Shown one piece after another: positions 24,436 through 32,316 of a stretch of 45,870 bases of DNA (within the stretch, counting starts at the first letter, position 1; each line of letters starts with the position of its first letter). Origin of the DNA: Paenibacillus sp. A3. Lineage in GTDB: Bacteria; Bacillota; Bacilli; Paenibacillales; NBRC-103111. The stretch lies in NCBI RefSeq assembly GCF_001399685.1, contig NZ_JTHN01000093.1, positions 1 through 45,870 on the forward strand, in the 5' to 3' direction. The position numbers and the translations under genes were made by a program. Under the pieces are notes generated by a model, which searched no databases, was not told the DNA's origin, and saw only the letters and a program-made list of their open reading frames with translations.

Positions 24436-26137
24436 TTGTGCTAAGCACGTCCAGCAGCAGCTCTTCGCTTTGCTGCGTTTCCCATGTGGCGGCGAAGCGC
24501 ACTTGATGCGACACGCCCAAGATCTCGTAGCGCTGAGCGAGATGCTGGCGCGCCGTACCGACGATCAGCGAGTGCAGGCGCACCTGCTTCGAGCGGCCGA
24601 GCTCGGCCAGCGCTTCGCGTACGGGCGGGGACACCGCGCCGACGCCGTCGGTTACCATGACGAAATCGGCGTCATGGTAACGCGGCTCGGCGGACACGAG
24701 CTCGATGCCGCGCCGCAGCGGAGCGTCGAAGTGCGTGCCGCCGCCGAAGGCGAGCCGCGACAAGGCGTAGAACGCCGGCCAGTCAGGCTTTCGCCAGTAG
24801 AGCGGGTGCTCAACCAGCTCGCCGCGCGCGCCGAACAGGAGCAGTCGAAAGTCGCGCTTCTCCAGCAGGCTGAAGGCGGCGAACGTGGCGACGAACAGCT
24901 GGGCGAGCCGCAGCTTGCTGCCGCGCATCGAATGGGACGTGTCGAGCATGCAGACGACCGGCCCTTTCAGAGGCTCGCGGGTCCAGCCCGTGACGTTGTA
25001 GGTGAGCAGCTTGCGCTCCAGCCACTTGACCATAAAATACGCTTCGTAGTCTTCGTCGGCCAGCAGACTCGCTTCGCTGGGCAGCATATGCGTAATATCG
25101 CCGGACTGCCTGAGGTCGTCATAGCTTTCCGGGATGCGCGGCGACCGGACCTTCCGGCGTTGTGCCTTCAAGTGCTGCACGTTCCGGCCGATTTCCTGCA
25201 AGAAGGCGATGAGTTCGGGGTGACGCTTCAGCTTCTCGACCCATTGCAGGTAATTGGCGAACTGCTGCCGGTGCAGCCGCCCGAGATCGCTGCCCCAGCG
25301 CCGGTTGGCAATCCGCTGGCTCGCTTGCAGCAGCTCGAACAGGTTCAAGCTTTCGCTGTCTTCGCGGCCGAGCGATTCCTGCAGCGCCCGGTTGAGCCAG
25401 CCGCCGAGCTGGGCTTCCAGCTCCCGCAGTGTCTCCCGGTCGCGGCGCTCCAGCCGCTCGACCCGCTTCTCGCGCTCGCCGAGCTCGGCTTCAGCCTTCT
25501 GGAGCTTCTGCCGAAGCTTGTCGCGCCGGACGAAGTCGGTCCGCATCTCTTCCTGCAGTGAACGGATGCGTTCCTTCAGCGCGCCGATCTCCGCTTCTAC
25601 GAGCGGCCGACTGTCCAGCGCCGCCTGCTTCTCCTCGACGTTGCGCTTGCCGCGCTGCAGCGTGTAGCCGACGAGCCGCAGCTGCTCGATCTGCTTCTCG
25701 TTCAAACGTTCCTGCACCTGCGGTTGGTCATCGCCTTGCCCTTGACGGCTCTCGCTTAGGCCGATCGTCCGAAGCTGCTGCTCCTCCTGTTTGCGCCGCT
25801 TCACTTCGTCTTCGAACGTTTGCGTCAGCCACATGAGCGCCTTCAGCGCCGTTTTGAACGAGGCGTTGACCTCGCCCGTCGTTCGCGGATGGATCGTACG
25901 GTAAAAGAACTGCTTCTGCAACTCCGCCACAAGCCAGCGATGGAACGGCGCCGCCTCCTGGCTGCGGTCAAGTTCGGGGCGGGCCAAATAGAAGCACATG
26001 AAAAAATCGGCAAACAGCTCCACCGAAAACCACGGCGTTTGCGTCTTGGCCTCGCGAATCCATTCCTGCGCGGCGCGGGAGGAGTGGACATATCCGTCAA
26101 ATACGTAGCGGTCGATTTTTGCCGACCGGATGATCAT
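24428..26137 (-). CDS. VWA-domain protein, ViaA/CoxE-like partner of a MoxR ATPase
   Basis: A 569-residue protein. The N-terminal half is alpha-helical, with a long charged coiled-coil-like stretch around 170-250 (EIGALKERIRSLQEEMR...). The C-terminal ~200 residues are a von Willebrand A domain with a complete MIDAS metal site: D-x-S-x-S in MLDTSHSMRG, T in GGGTHFD, and D in MVTDGVG. This layout matches VWA proteins encoded next to MoxR-type AAA+ ATPases, such as E. coli ViaA with RavA, which act together in protein-complex remodelling. Start ATG at 26137 with AGGTGA upstream. The RavA-like gene lies 74 bp upstream on the same strand. Confidence 0.9.
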   Translation of the reverse strand: MIIRSAKIDRYVFDGYVHSSRAAQEWIREAKTQTPWFSVELFADFFMCFYLARPELDRSQEAAPFHRWLVAELQKQFFYRTIHPRTTGEVNASFKTALKALMWLTQTFEDEVKRRKQEEQQLRTIGLSESRQGQGDDQPQVQERLNEKQIEQLRLVGYTLQRGKRNVEEKQAALDSRPLVEAEIGALKERIRSLQEEMRTDFVRRDKLRQKLQKAEAELGEREKRVERLERRDRETLRELEAQLGGWLNRALQESLGREDSESLNLFELLQASQRIANRRWGSDLGRLHRQQFANYLQWVEKLKRHPELIAFLQEIGRNVQHLKAQRRKVRSPRIPESYDDLRQSGDITHMLPSEASLLADEDYEAYFMVKWLERKLLTYNVTGWTREPLKGPVVCMLDTSHSMRGSKLRLAQLFVATFAAFSLLEKRDFRLLLFGARGELVEHPLYWRKPDWPAFYALSRLAFGGGTHFDAPLRRGIELVSAEPRYHDADFVMVTDGVGAVSPPVREALAELGRSKQVRLHSLIVGTARQHLAQRYEILGVSHQVRFAATWETQQSEELLLDVLSTKG

Positions 26138-26211
26138 GCCGAATCACCTCGCTGCCGAGGAAGTCCAGTGAATGATCCGCTTGCGCTGCGGCATCTTCAT
26201 TCATCGGGCTT

Positions 26212-27519
26212 CTAGAGTGTGTAGTCGTATTGAACGCCCGGAATTTCGCGGTCGAACAGCGTCCGGTACAGCCCTTGCATCGATTGCAAAATGCGCTCGC
26301 CCTGGATGCGCAGGTGCGTATATTTCGCCGCATACTCTGCCGTTTGCAGCAGCAGGAAATTGCGGTTGCGGATGTAACCGGGCAAGTCTTTTTCCCGCTG
26401 TAGCCACTGGAGCAGCTTGCGTTGCAGCTCCCGAGCCTTTTCCTCCAGCTCCAGCCGGCATTCCTCCAGATTGGCTCTCGCCTTGTCCTGCTCTTCCTTG
26501 CTCAGTCGGCCGCCGACTTCTTTTTTGAACTGAAACGAGTGAAGCGCGTCTTCTTCTTCGAGCCAGTGCTTGGCGATCCGGTCATAGCGGCGGAGAGGCA
26601 GCTCTTTTTCCGTCTCCTGCTTGAGCCCCTCCTGAAATACCTTCTGAAAGATCTCCTTGAGCGTACCGTAATCCTCCGGCAGATCCCACAGCATATGCGG
26701 CGTATAGACGGTATCCCACACGTTGACCTCGCGGCGGCCGTTCAGCGCGGCCGATGTTTTCCATACCTGTCCGATTTTGCGCCAGCGGCGGTCGGACAGG
26801 GCGAATTCCTTCGCTTCCAGCTCGGTTTTGAGCTGATACAGCATATAGATCAGCGGTTCGGGGATGACGACATCTGCGGTCGCCCGCCGTACGGTCTCGA
26901 TATCCCGCAGCGAGAGCAGGGCAGGGAGCGGCTCGCCCGGGAGCTGGAACATTTTTTCGTAGCTCGACATTTGTTTCAAATACCCGACCTCGTAGCGGAT
27001 CAGGAAACGGTCGTATAGCGCAGCGAGCTGTTCGTTTTCCTCCGGCAGCTCGTTGGAGGCGGCGATCAGAAACAGCAGCGGCACGCTTTGCTTCTCCTGT
27101 CCGTTGAAAAACACCCGTTCGTTCAGAATGGATAGAAGCGCGTTCAAGATGGCGCTATTGGCCTTAAAGATTTCGTCGAGAAAAGCAAAATCCGCCGCAG
27201 GCAAATAGCCGTCCGTCTGCCGGACGTATTGATCGGCTTTGAGCCGCTGCAGCGATACCGGCCCGAACATCTCGTCCGGCGTCGTGAAGCGCGTCAGCAA
27301 GTAGTCGAACCAGCGTCCGCTACCGAACAATTGGGAGAGGGCGCGGGCAAGCTGCGATTTGGCGGTGCCGGGCGGGCCGATCAGCAAAGCATTCTCGCCG
27401 GCCATCAGACCGAGCAGCAGCACCCGGATCAGTTCTTCGCGTTCGAGAAAGCGGTCTTCCAAATGCCCGATCGCTTGCTCCAGTTTATGGCGTATCGATT
27501 CCAGCTCGTTCATATCCAT
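26212..27519 (-). CDS. MoxR/RavA-type AAA+ ATPase
   Basis: A 435-residue ATPase. Walker A is GPPGTAKS at 48-55, Walker B is FLDEIFK with D115/E116, and sensor 1 is in LFLIAASNELPEE; the arginine-rich YDRFLIRYEV segment completes the AAA+ core. The MoxR-subfamily helix (FGPVSLQRL) is present. The C-terminal 150 residues are helical and charged (LEECRLELEEKARELQRKL), similar to the RavA extension rather than short MoxR. Operon with the downstream VWA gene; together they probably form a chaperone-like remodelling pair. ATG at 27519; the ribosome site is weak (GGGA). Confidence 0.93.
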   Translation of the reverse strand: MDMNELESIRHKLEQAIGHLEDRFLEREELIRVLLLGLMAGENALLIGPPGTAKSQLARALSQLFGSGRWFDYLLTRFTTPDEMFGPVSLQRLKADQYVRQTDGYLPAADFAFLDEIFKANSAILNALLSILNERVFFNGQEKQSVPLLFLIAASNELPEENEQLAALYDRFLIRYEVGYLKQMSSYEKMFQLPGEPLPALLSLRDIETVRRATADVVIPEPLIYMLYQLKTELEAKEFALSDRRWRKIGQVWKTSAALNGRREVNVWDTVYTPHMLWDLPEDYGTLKEIFQKVFQEGLKQETEKELPLRRYDRIAKHWLEEEDALHSFQFKKEVGGRLSKEEQDKARANLEECRLELEEKARELQRKLLQWLQREKDLPGYIRNRNFLLLQTAEYAAKYTHLRIQGERILQSMQGLYRTLFDREIPGVQYDYTL

Positions 27520-27623
27520 CGTCGCATCCCGTCCGAACGTTGCAGCCGTCAGGCTCGTATGATGATAGGACGGAGACGCTCCCTCCCTCGATCGTTATGT
27601 TTTCCTGTGACATCCATTTTCAT

Positions 27624-27632
27624 ATTGTAGCA
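27624..27632 (-). promoter_or_regulatory. Extended -10 promoter of the RavA-like operon
   Basis: On the minus strand TGCTACAAT (27632 to 27624) fits TGn plus a 5/6 -10. A weak -35 (TTAGAG) is 18 bp upstream. The leader to the ATG is about 100 nt. Confidence 0.5.
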
Positions 27633-27667
27633 GACCACGGCTCTTTTCTCTAATGATCGTGTGGAGT

Positions 27668-27697
27668 TTTTCATTCCAAACCGCTTCATGCTACAAT
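27668..27697 (+). promoter_or_regulatory. Promoter of the glutathione peroxidase gene
   Basis: TTTTCA at 27668-27673 (4/6), 18-bp spacer, TACAAT at 27692-27697 preceded by TGC, again an extended -10. It is divergent from the RavA-like promoter and shares the TGCTACAATA sequence. Confidence 0.55.
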
Positions 27698-27735
27698 AGA
27701 GTTCAGGGCATTTATGGAAAAAGGAGCGATGGGAC

Positions 27736-28218
27736 ATGTCGGTTTACGATTTTTCGGCCGCAACGATTCAAGGCGCGGACAAGCCGCTGTCGGACTACCG
27801 GGGCAGCGTGCTGCTGGTCGTCAACACAGCGAGCGCCTGCGGCTTGACGCCGCATTACGAAGGACTTCAAAAGCTGTACGAAACCTATAAGGATCAAGGT
27901 CTGGTCGTGCTCGGCTTTCCGTGCAACCAATTTGCCGGACAGGAGCCCGGGACGGAGGCCGAGATCGCACAGTTCTGCGAAACGCGGTATAACGTGACGT
28001 TCCCGCTGTTTGCCAAAATCGACGTCAAGGGAGAGCACGCGCATCCGCTCTATCAATATTTGGTCTCGCACGTGCCCCAGCCTTACCGGACGGGGGATAT
28101 CGAATGGAACTTCGTGAAGTTTCTGGTCAACCGTCAAGGCGAGGTCGTCAAGCAGTACTCAGCACGCACGGAACCGGCGGCCATCGAGGGAGACATTCAA
28201 AAGCTGTTAAGCGAATAA
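27736..28218 (+). CDS. gpx: Glutathione peroxidase family protein, thioredoxin-dependent type likely
   Basis: A 160-residue thiol peroxidase that would reduce hydrogen peroxide and organic hydroperoxides. Peroxidatic cysteine C35 is in NTASACGLTPHY, the conserved glutamine lies in FPCNQFAGQEPG (with C63), and the active-site WNFVKFLV segment follows near residue 120. The additional C81 (AQFCETRYNV) matches the resolving cysteine of the 2-Cys type seen in yeast Gpx3, so thioredoxin is the more likely reductant than glutathione. Similar to B. subtilis BsaA. AAAGGAG at 27719-27725 precedes the ATG. Monocistronic with its own terminator. Confidence 0.94.
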   Translation: MSVYDFSAATIQGADKPLSDYRGSVLLVVNTASACGLTPHYEGLQKLYETYKDQGLVVLGFPCNQFAGQEPGTEAEIAQFCETRYNVTFPLFAKIDVKGEHAHPLYQYLVSHVPQPYRTGDIEWNFVKFLVNRQGEVVKQYSARTEPAAIEGDIQKLLSE

Positions 28219-28232
28219 AGTGGCGATGCGAG

Positions 28233-28264
28233 CAGTCTGTTCCGTACCGGGACAGGCTGTTTTT
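28233..28264 (+). terminator. Rho-independent terminator of gpx
   Basis: CAGTCTGT at 28233-28240 pairs with ACAGGCTG at 28252-28259 (one G-U), inner CC/GG, followed by five T (28260-28264). Confidence 0.65.
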
Positions 28265-28331
28265 GCCGTTCATGCGGGGGAGAAGGCGAGCCTTCGAAAA
28301 ATTACACCTTTTTCCGAAAGGAAAAACGGTC

Positions 28332-28337
28332 TATAAT
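28332..28337 (+). promoter_or_regulatory. Candidate -10 box of the larE operon
   Basis: Perfect TATAAT 92 bp before the larE ATG. The -35 region is T-rich but shows no good hexamer. Confidence 0.4.
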
Positions 28338-28428
28338 AAACTGGTATGAAGCGGTATAACCGTAGATTGCAAACGTGTGCAACCAGAACGACTGACGCCG
28401 CGGCTTGCGCAAAAGGGAGGCTGGACCT

Positions 28429-29283
28429 ATGGCAACCATAGAGCAGGTTATAGATCAAAAATACGCCAAGCTGGGGGACATTTTGCATTCGATGAACAAA
28501 GTCGTCGTCGCGTTCTCCGGCGGGGTGGACAGCGCTTTTCTGCTCAAGGCGGCGCTTGAATTTATGGGCAAGGACCGGGTGCTTGCCATTACGGCCGATT
28601 CGGAGACGTATCCCGAACGGGAAAAGCTGGAGGCGATCGCGCTTGCCGGGAGCTTGGGCGCACCGCATGAGGTCATTCACACAAGCGAGCTGGATATTCC
28701 CGGGTATGCGGAAAATCCGACGAACCGGTGCTATTTTTGCAAAAACTCGCTGTTCGATCATTTGATTCCGATCGCCCATGCGCGCGGCTACGAGCATGTC
28801 GTATTCGGCGCCATCGCCGACGACCTCGGGGAGCACCGTCCCGGGCTGCAGGCCGCACATGAACGGGGGGTCCGGGCTCCACTGCTGGAAGCGGGCCTGA
28901 AAAAATCAGAAATCCGCCATCTGTCCCGCAAATTCGGGTTGTCCACGTGGGATAAGCCGTCATTCGCCTGTCTGTCTTCGCGAATTCCGTACGGGGAAGC
29001 GATCACGGCCGAGAAGCTGTCCATGATCGATCGGGCGGAAGACTTCCTGATTCAGCTCGGTTTCCGCCAGGTGCGCGTACGTCAGCATGATACGCTGGCA
29101 CGGATCGAGGTTCCCGCATCGGAGCTGGCCGATGTGCTGGCTGTCGCCGAGACGGTTCACGCGCAGCTGAAGGAGATCGGCTACGCCTACGTGACGATGG
29201 ACTTGAAGGGGTACCGTTCGGGCAGCTTGAACGAAGTGCTTTCGCCGCAGGAGCAATCGGTACAAGCGGCTGCGCAGGCGTAA
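28429..29283 (+). CDS. larE: LarE-type ATP-dependent sacrificial/[4Fe-4S]-type sulfur transferase
   Basis: A 284-residue PP-loop enzyme of the LarE family, which adds sulfur during synthesis of the nickel-pincer nucleotide cofactor of lactate racemase and related LarA enzymes. The PP-loop SGGVDS is at 30-35. Cysteines C101 and C104 (NRCYFCKN) together with C181 (FACLSSR) match the three-cysteine pattern that I recall for the [4Fe-4S]-containing LarE subtype; the L. plantarum enzyme has only the cysteine equivalent to C181. ATG at 28429 has AAAAGGGAGG 8 bp upstream. No larA, larB or larC is in the window. A D-2-hydroxyacid dehydrogenase starts 21 bp after the stop, so the two are co-transcribed. 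Confidence 0.88.
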   Translation: MATIEQVIDQKYAKLGDILHSMNKVVVAFSGGVDSAFLLKAALEFMGKDRVLAITADSETYPEREKLEAIALAGSLGAPHEVIHTSELDIPGYAENPTNRCYFCKNSLFDHLIPIAHARGYEHVVFGAIADDLGEHRPGLQAAHERGVRAPLLEAGLKKSEIRHLSRKFGLSTWDKPSFACLSSRIPYGEAITAEKLSMIDRAEDFLIQLGFRQVRVRQHDTLARIEVPASELADVLAVAETVHAQLKEIGYAYVTMDLKGYRSGSLNEVLSPQEQSVQAAAQA

Positions 29284-29304
29284 GTTCGGAGAGGAGCCGA
29301 TTCG

Positions 29305-30297
29305 ATGAGCAAACCGAAAATTTATATTTCCAAAGCGATCCCTGAACCGGCGCTTGCTTATCTGGAGCAGTACTGCGAGTGCCGGATGTGGGACGGACAA
29401 GGCGCCGCATCCAGACAAGGGCTTCTCGCAGAGCTTCACGATGTAGAGGGGCTGCTGACGACCGGAGGTCCGATCAACCGGGAGCTGCTGGACCATGCCC
29501 CCAAGCTGCGGGCGGTCAGCAGCATTTCGGTCGGGTACAATCACTTCGATCTGGAAGCGATGAAAGCCCGCTGGGTCATCGGAACGAATACGCCGCACGT
29601 GCTGGACGAGACGGTCGCGGACCTGGTGCTGTCACTTATGCTGTCCGCGGCACGGCGTATCCCCGAGCTGGATGCGTTCGTGAAGCAGGGCCGCTGGCAG
29701 CGGGGCAAAGGGCTGACCGACGAATATTTCTTTGGTATGGACGTGTACCATCAGACGCTCGGCATCATCGGGATGGGCCGGATCGGCGAAGCGATCGCCA
29801 AGCGTGCGGTGGACGGCTTCGGTATGAGCCTGCTTTATCATAACCGCAGCCGGAAGCCGGAGACGGAAGAAAGGTTCGGCGCTCGCTACTGCAGTTTGGA
29901 CGAGCTGCTGCGGGAGTCGGATTTCGTCGTGATGATGACGCCGCTGACCCCGGAGACGGAACGAATGATCCGCTTGGAGCACTTCAAAATGATGAAGCCG
30001 ACGGCATTCTTCATCAACGCTTCCCGCGGGAAAACGGTGGACGAGCAGGCGCTGATTCAAGCCTTGCAAACCGGACTCATCCGGGGAGCGGGACTAGATG
30101 TGTTCGATCCGGAGCCGCCGAGCCCGGACAATCCGCTGCTGCATATGCCGAATGTGGTCACGCTGCCGCATATCGGCTCGGCCACAGGCAAGACGCGGCT
30201 CGATATGGCGATGCTTGCCGCACGTAATCTCGTTGCGGCGCTGACCGGCGGACACCCGCCGAATGTCGTGCCGGAGCTGCGGGAGCTGCTCGAATAG
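29305..30297 (+). CDS. D-2-hydroxyacid dehydrogenase (glyoxylate/hydroxypyruvate reductase type)
   Basis: A 330-residue NAD(P)H-dependent dehydrogenase. The dinucleotide motif is GMGRIG at about 156-161. The catalytic residues are R241 (ASRGKTVDE), E270 (DVFDPEPPS) and H289 (LPHIGSATG). The segment LTTGGPINRELLDHAPKLRAVSS... is like GhrB/glyoxylate reductase. It reduces a 2-ketoacid such as glyoxylate, hydroxypyruvate or 2-ketogluconate; substrate not provable. GAGAGGAG precedes the ATG. In operon with larE, suggesting a shared pathway of 2-hydroxyacids. No terminator follows directly; the nearest is at 30465-30486, beyond a repeat element. Confidence 0.92.
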   Translation: MSKPKIYISKAIPEPALAYLEQYCECRMWDGQGAASRQGLLAELHDVEGLLTTGGPINRELLDHAPKLRAVSSISVGYNHFDLEAMKARWVIGTNTPHVLDETVADLVLSLMLSAARRIPELDAFVKQGRWQRGKGLTDEYFFGMDVYHQTLGIIGMGRIGEAIAKRAVDGFGMSLLYHNRSRKPETEERFGARYCSLDELLRESDFVVMMTPLTPETERMIRLEHFKMMKPTAFFINASRGKTVDEQALIQALQTGLIRGAGLDVFDPEPPSPDNPLLHMPNVVTLPHIGSATGKTRLDMAMLAARNLVAALTGGHPPNVVPELRELLE

Positions 30298-30320
30298 ACG
30301 CTGTCGGACGATGCTGTAAG

Positions 30321-30457
30321 TTTAAGCGGCTTCCAATCAAGATTTCCCGATGACCCGGGGTCCCCGCAAAGTATTCGGATTAAGCTTCCTGATCCAACTT
30401 CACTTTGTGGGGTGGAGCCCATCGTAACCTCTATTACCTCAATTGACCACTTCTCAA
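30321..30457 (+). repeat. Degenerate dispersed repeat, copy A
   Basis: Two blocks, 30321-30348 and 30423-30457, closely match the reverse complement of blocks 45765-45789 and 45693-45726 at the window's right edge, in the same order. The first shares TTTAAGCGGCTTC and AATCAA; the second shares CGTAACC and CCTCAATTGACCACTT. The interval differs (74 against 38 bp) and is not clearly alignable. The outer palindrome arms seen in copy B are absent here, so this looks like a decayed or truncated copy. Confidence 0.6.
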
Positions 30458-30464
30458 CAAGCTC

Positions 30465-30486
30465 AGCCGCTAAACGCGGCTTTTTT
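30465..30486 (+). terminator. Rho-independent terminator of the larE operon
   Basis: AGCCGC (30465-30470), 5-nt loop, GCGGCT (30476-30481), then T-run to 30486. Confidence 0.75.
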
Positions 30487-31011
30487 GCGTGTCATGATAC
30501 AGGGAAAAGCGAGAGCCATGGGGAAATTCGCAGCCGATTATTCTGCCACTGTCGCGGCTTACAGCCGGTCCGAAGGTTTATCCGATATAGCGGAAGCCAA
30601 ATGCTTTATTCGTGTCGAAAGATGTTTATTTGTTGAGAAATACGATGGATAGCTACATCTGAGTTCCGCTATTGCACGAAAAAAGACAAAATGATGGAGA
30701 TAAAGAACATCAGTTCCTCTAGCTCGAAAGCGGGTGCTAAAGTGTCGGGGCCACACAGGAATGATGCCGGTAATCGGCGAACGAGGGATGGTAAAGATCT
30801 GGACAAATTGAAGGTTCGACGAGGTTCCAACTCGGCCTTATCAAGAACGCGAACCAAATGATCATCTGGTCATAGAGATTTCTACACTGGCGGTAAAACA
30901 AGGCATGGCGACGCGATTATCCGTTTGGGTGTTCAAGCGTATAGGCACGTACCGTTACGAAATGCGGACTGTGAGTATATATTGCTGCATAACAACTAGA
31001 CGGAGGACTGT

Positions 31012-32163
31012 ATGAAAAAGCCGACTATAGGTATTCTTGCTCATCGAGAAGGTAATCTATTTCCGAACTCCAAGTTTTTAAGCGACCTTGTAACGGAAGG
31101 GAGGAAGCTAGGGGCTAGCGTATACGTATTTTCTCACAAGGATGTAAAAGAAGTGAGCAGGACGATTCACGGCTTTACCCCGATAGCTGAAGGAAGATGG
31201 GCGGGGGCGACTTGCCCGTGGCCGGATGTCGTAATCGATTTCTGCCGAAAGCTGTACAAACCGTTTCGTGATATGCGCCGTCGCAAGGATTTGTTCGTTT
31301 ATGCCAATCATAAATTTACTTACAAATGGAAAGCGATGAAGCTGTTTGCCGAATCCGACAAGTTAAAGCGCTGGATCCCAAAGACGTTTCTTTACTCGCC
31401 ACAAGCGTTAGAACAGATGATTGAGAAATATGACTTAGTCTATGTGAAGCCGGGGAACGGGACCGGCGGGCATAGCGTTCTTAAAATCACGAAAACGGGC
31501 GGCGGCTACCGGCTTCAAGGTCGAAAAAAGTCAGGCCGTGTCGTGGCAACGCCGGTAATGACCAAACAGAGGGTCATTCGTTGGGTTAACCGTTGGGTGC
31601 AAGCTGAAAAAATACGATCCGGATCATTTATGGTCCAGCAAGGACTGGATTTACAGCTTATCCCCGGTCGACAGGCGGATGCTCGATTGCTAATTCAAAA
31701 GAACGAATTTGGAAACTGGAAAGTGACCGGCAAAGTTTTGCGCGTAGGCGCTGAGAATAGCCCAACCACGAATTTAATCTACGGGGATGGGAAAGTGCTT
31801 GTATTTAAGACTTTCATCAAAGCCCGTTTCGGATTGGATAAGGCGAAAAAAATTGAGCTGGAATGCGAGGAGCTTGCTCATCGGTTGATGGAAGTTGTGG
31901 AAGAGCGGTTTGGCTCTATGGTCGAGTTTGGATTGGATGTGGGAATTGATGTCAACGGAAAAGTATGGCTGATTGAGGCCAATCCTAAACCAGGCCACAT
32001 GGCCTTCATCAAGTCCAAAGAAATGGCCACTTACCGAAAGTCCATCAGGCGGCCGATTCAATATGCCATGTATTTGGCCAATGAACAATTGGGCGAAGAT
32101 ACAAACGATCCAATTTGTGAAGAGGCAATCACGGAAACGAATCTCGAAATGGAGGATCTCTAG
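31012..32163 (+). CDS. YheC/YheD-family ATP-grasp protein (spore-coat-associated family)
   Basis: A 383-residue protein of the YheC/D ATP-grasp family, common in sporeformers and annotated as endospore coat-associated. The N-terminal part (IGILAHREGNLFPNSKFLSDLVTEGRKLGASVYVFSHKDV) is followed by the family's FCRKLYKPFRDMRRRK region and by the ATP-grasp core: VYVKPGNGTGGHSV loop (about 143-156), VQQGLDLQLIPGRQADARLLIQKN, and the metal-binding LIEANPKPGH near residue 320. The ligated substrate is unknown for this family. CGGAGGA precedes the ATG. The codon use is slightly more AT-rich than in neighbouring genes. Confidence 0.88.
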   Translation: MKKPTIGILAHREGNLFPNSKFLSDLVTEGRKLGASVYVFSHKDVKEVSRTIHGFTPIAEGRWAGATCPWPDVVIDFCRKLYKPFRDMRRRKDLFVYANHKFTYKWKAMKLFAESDKLKRWIPKTFLYSPQALEQMIEKYDLVYVKPGNGTGGHSVLKITKTGGGYRLQGRKKSGRVVATPVMTKQRVIRWVNRWVQAEKIRSGSFMVQQGLDLQLIPGRQADARLLIQKNEFGNWKVTGKVLRVGAENSPTTNLIYGDGKVLVFKTFIKARFGLDKAKKIELECEELAHRLMEVVEERFGSMVEFGLDVGIDVNGKVWLIEANPKPGHMAFIKSKEMATYRKSIRRPIQYAMYLANEQLGEDTNDPICEEAITETNLEMEDL

Positions 32164-32190
32164 CATAATGGTCGTTTGGACAACAAAGTA

Positions 32191-32225
32191 CAATAAAGGC
32201 CAGGCAGAGCACCTGGCCTTTATTG
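32191..32225. terminator. Hairpin between convergent genes
   Basis: Perfect 14-bp stem: CAATAAAGGCCAGG (32191-32204) with CCTGGCCTTTATTG (32212-32225), 7-nt loop. A/T-rich ends on both sides give partial T-runs, so it can serve both the YheC/D gene and helD. Confidence 0.65.
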
Positions 32226-32316
32226 CCGGAAAAGCTTGTTTGTCCATGCCCACATTGTTTTTGGTTGCGGACAAGTTCCCTTAGCCGTGATCAAAAGCAG
32301 ATGGCCGGCCCCTGCG

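Larger units (their letters stand above)
30298..31011. other. 714-bp stretch without a recognisable gene
   Basis: It holds repeat copy A (30321-30457), a terminator (30465-30486) and then about 520 bp in which I recognise no protein. A 62-codon minus-strand open frame at 30669-30857 ending in a hydrophobic FFISIILSFFVQ has no ribosome binding site and no family resemblance. The base composition is less GC-rich than the flanking genes. CGGAGGA just before 31012 belongs to the next gene. Confidence 0.6.

Noticed and set aside
30669-30857. 62-codon minus-strand frame with hydrophobic end in the gene-poor stretch
   Set aside because: No ribosome binding site, no recognisable family, and the region looks degenerate.
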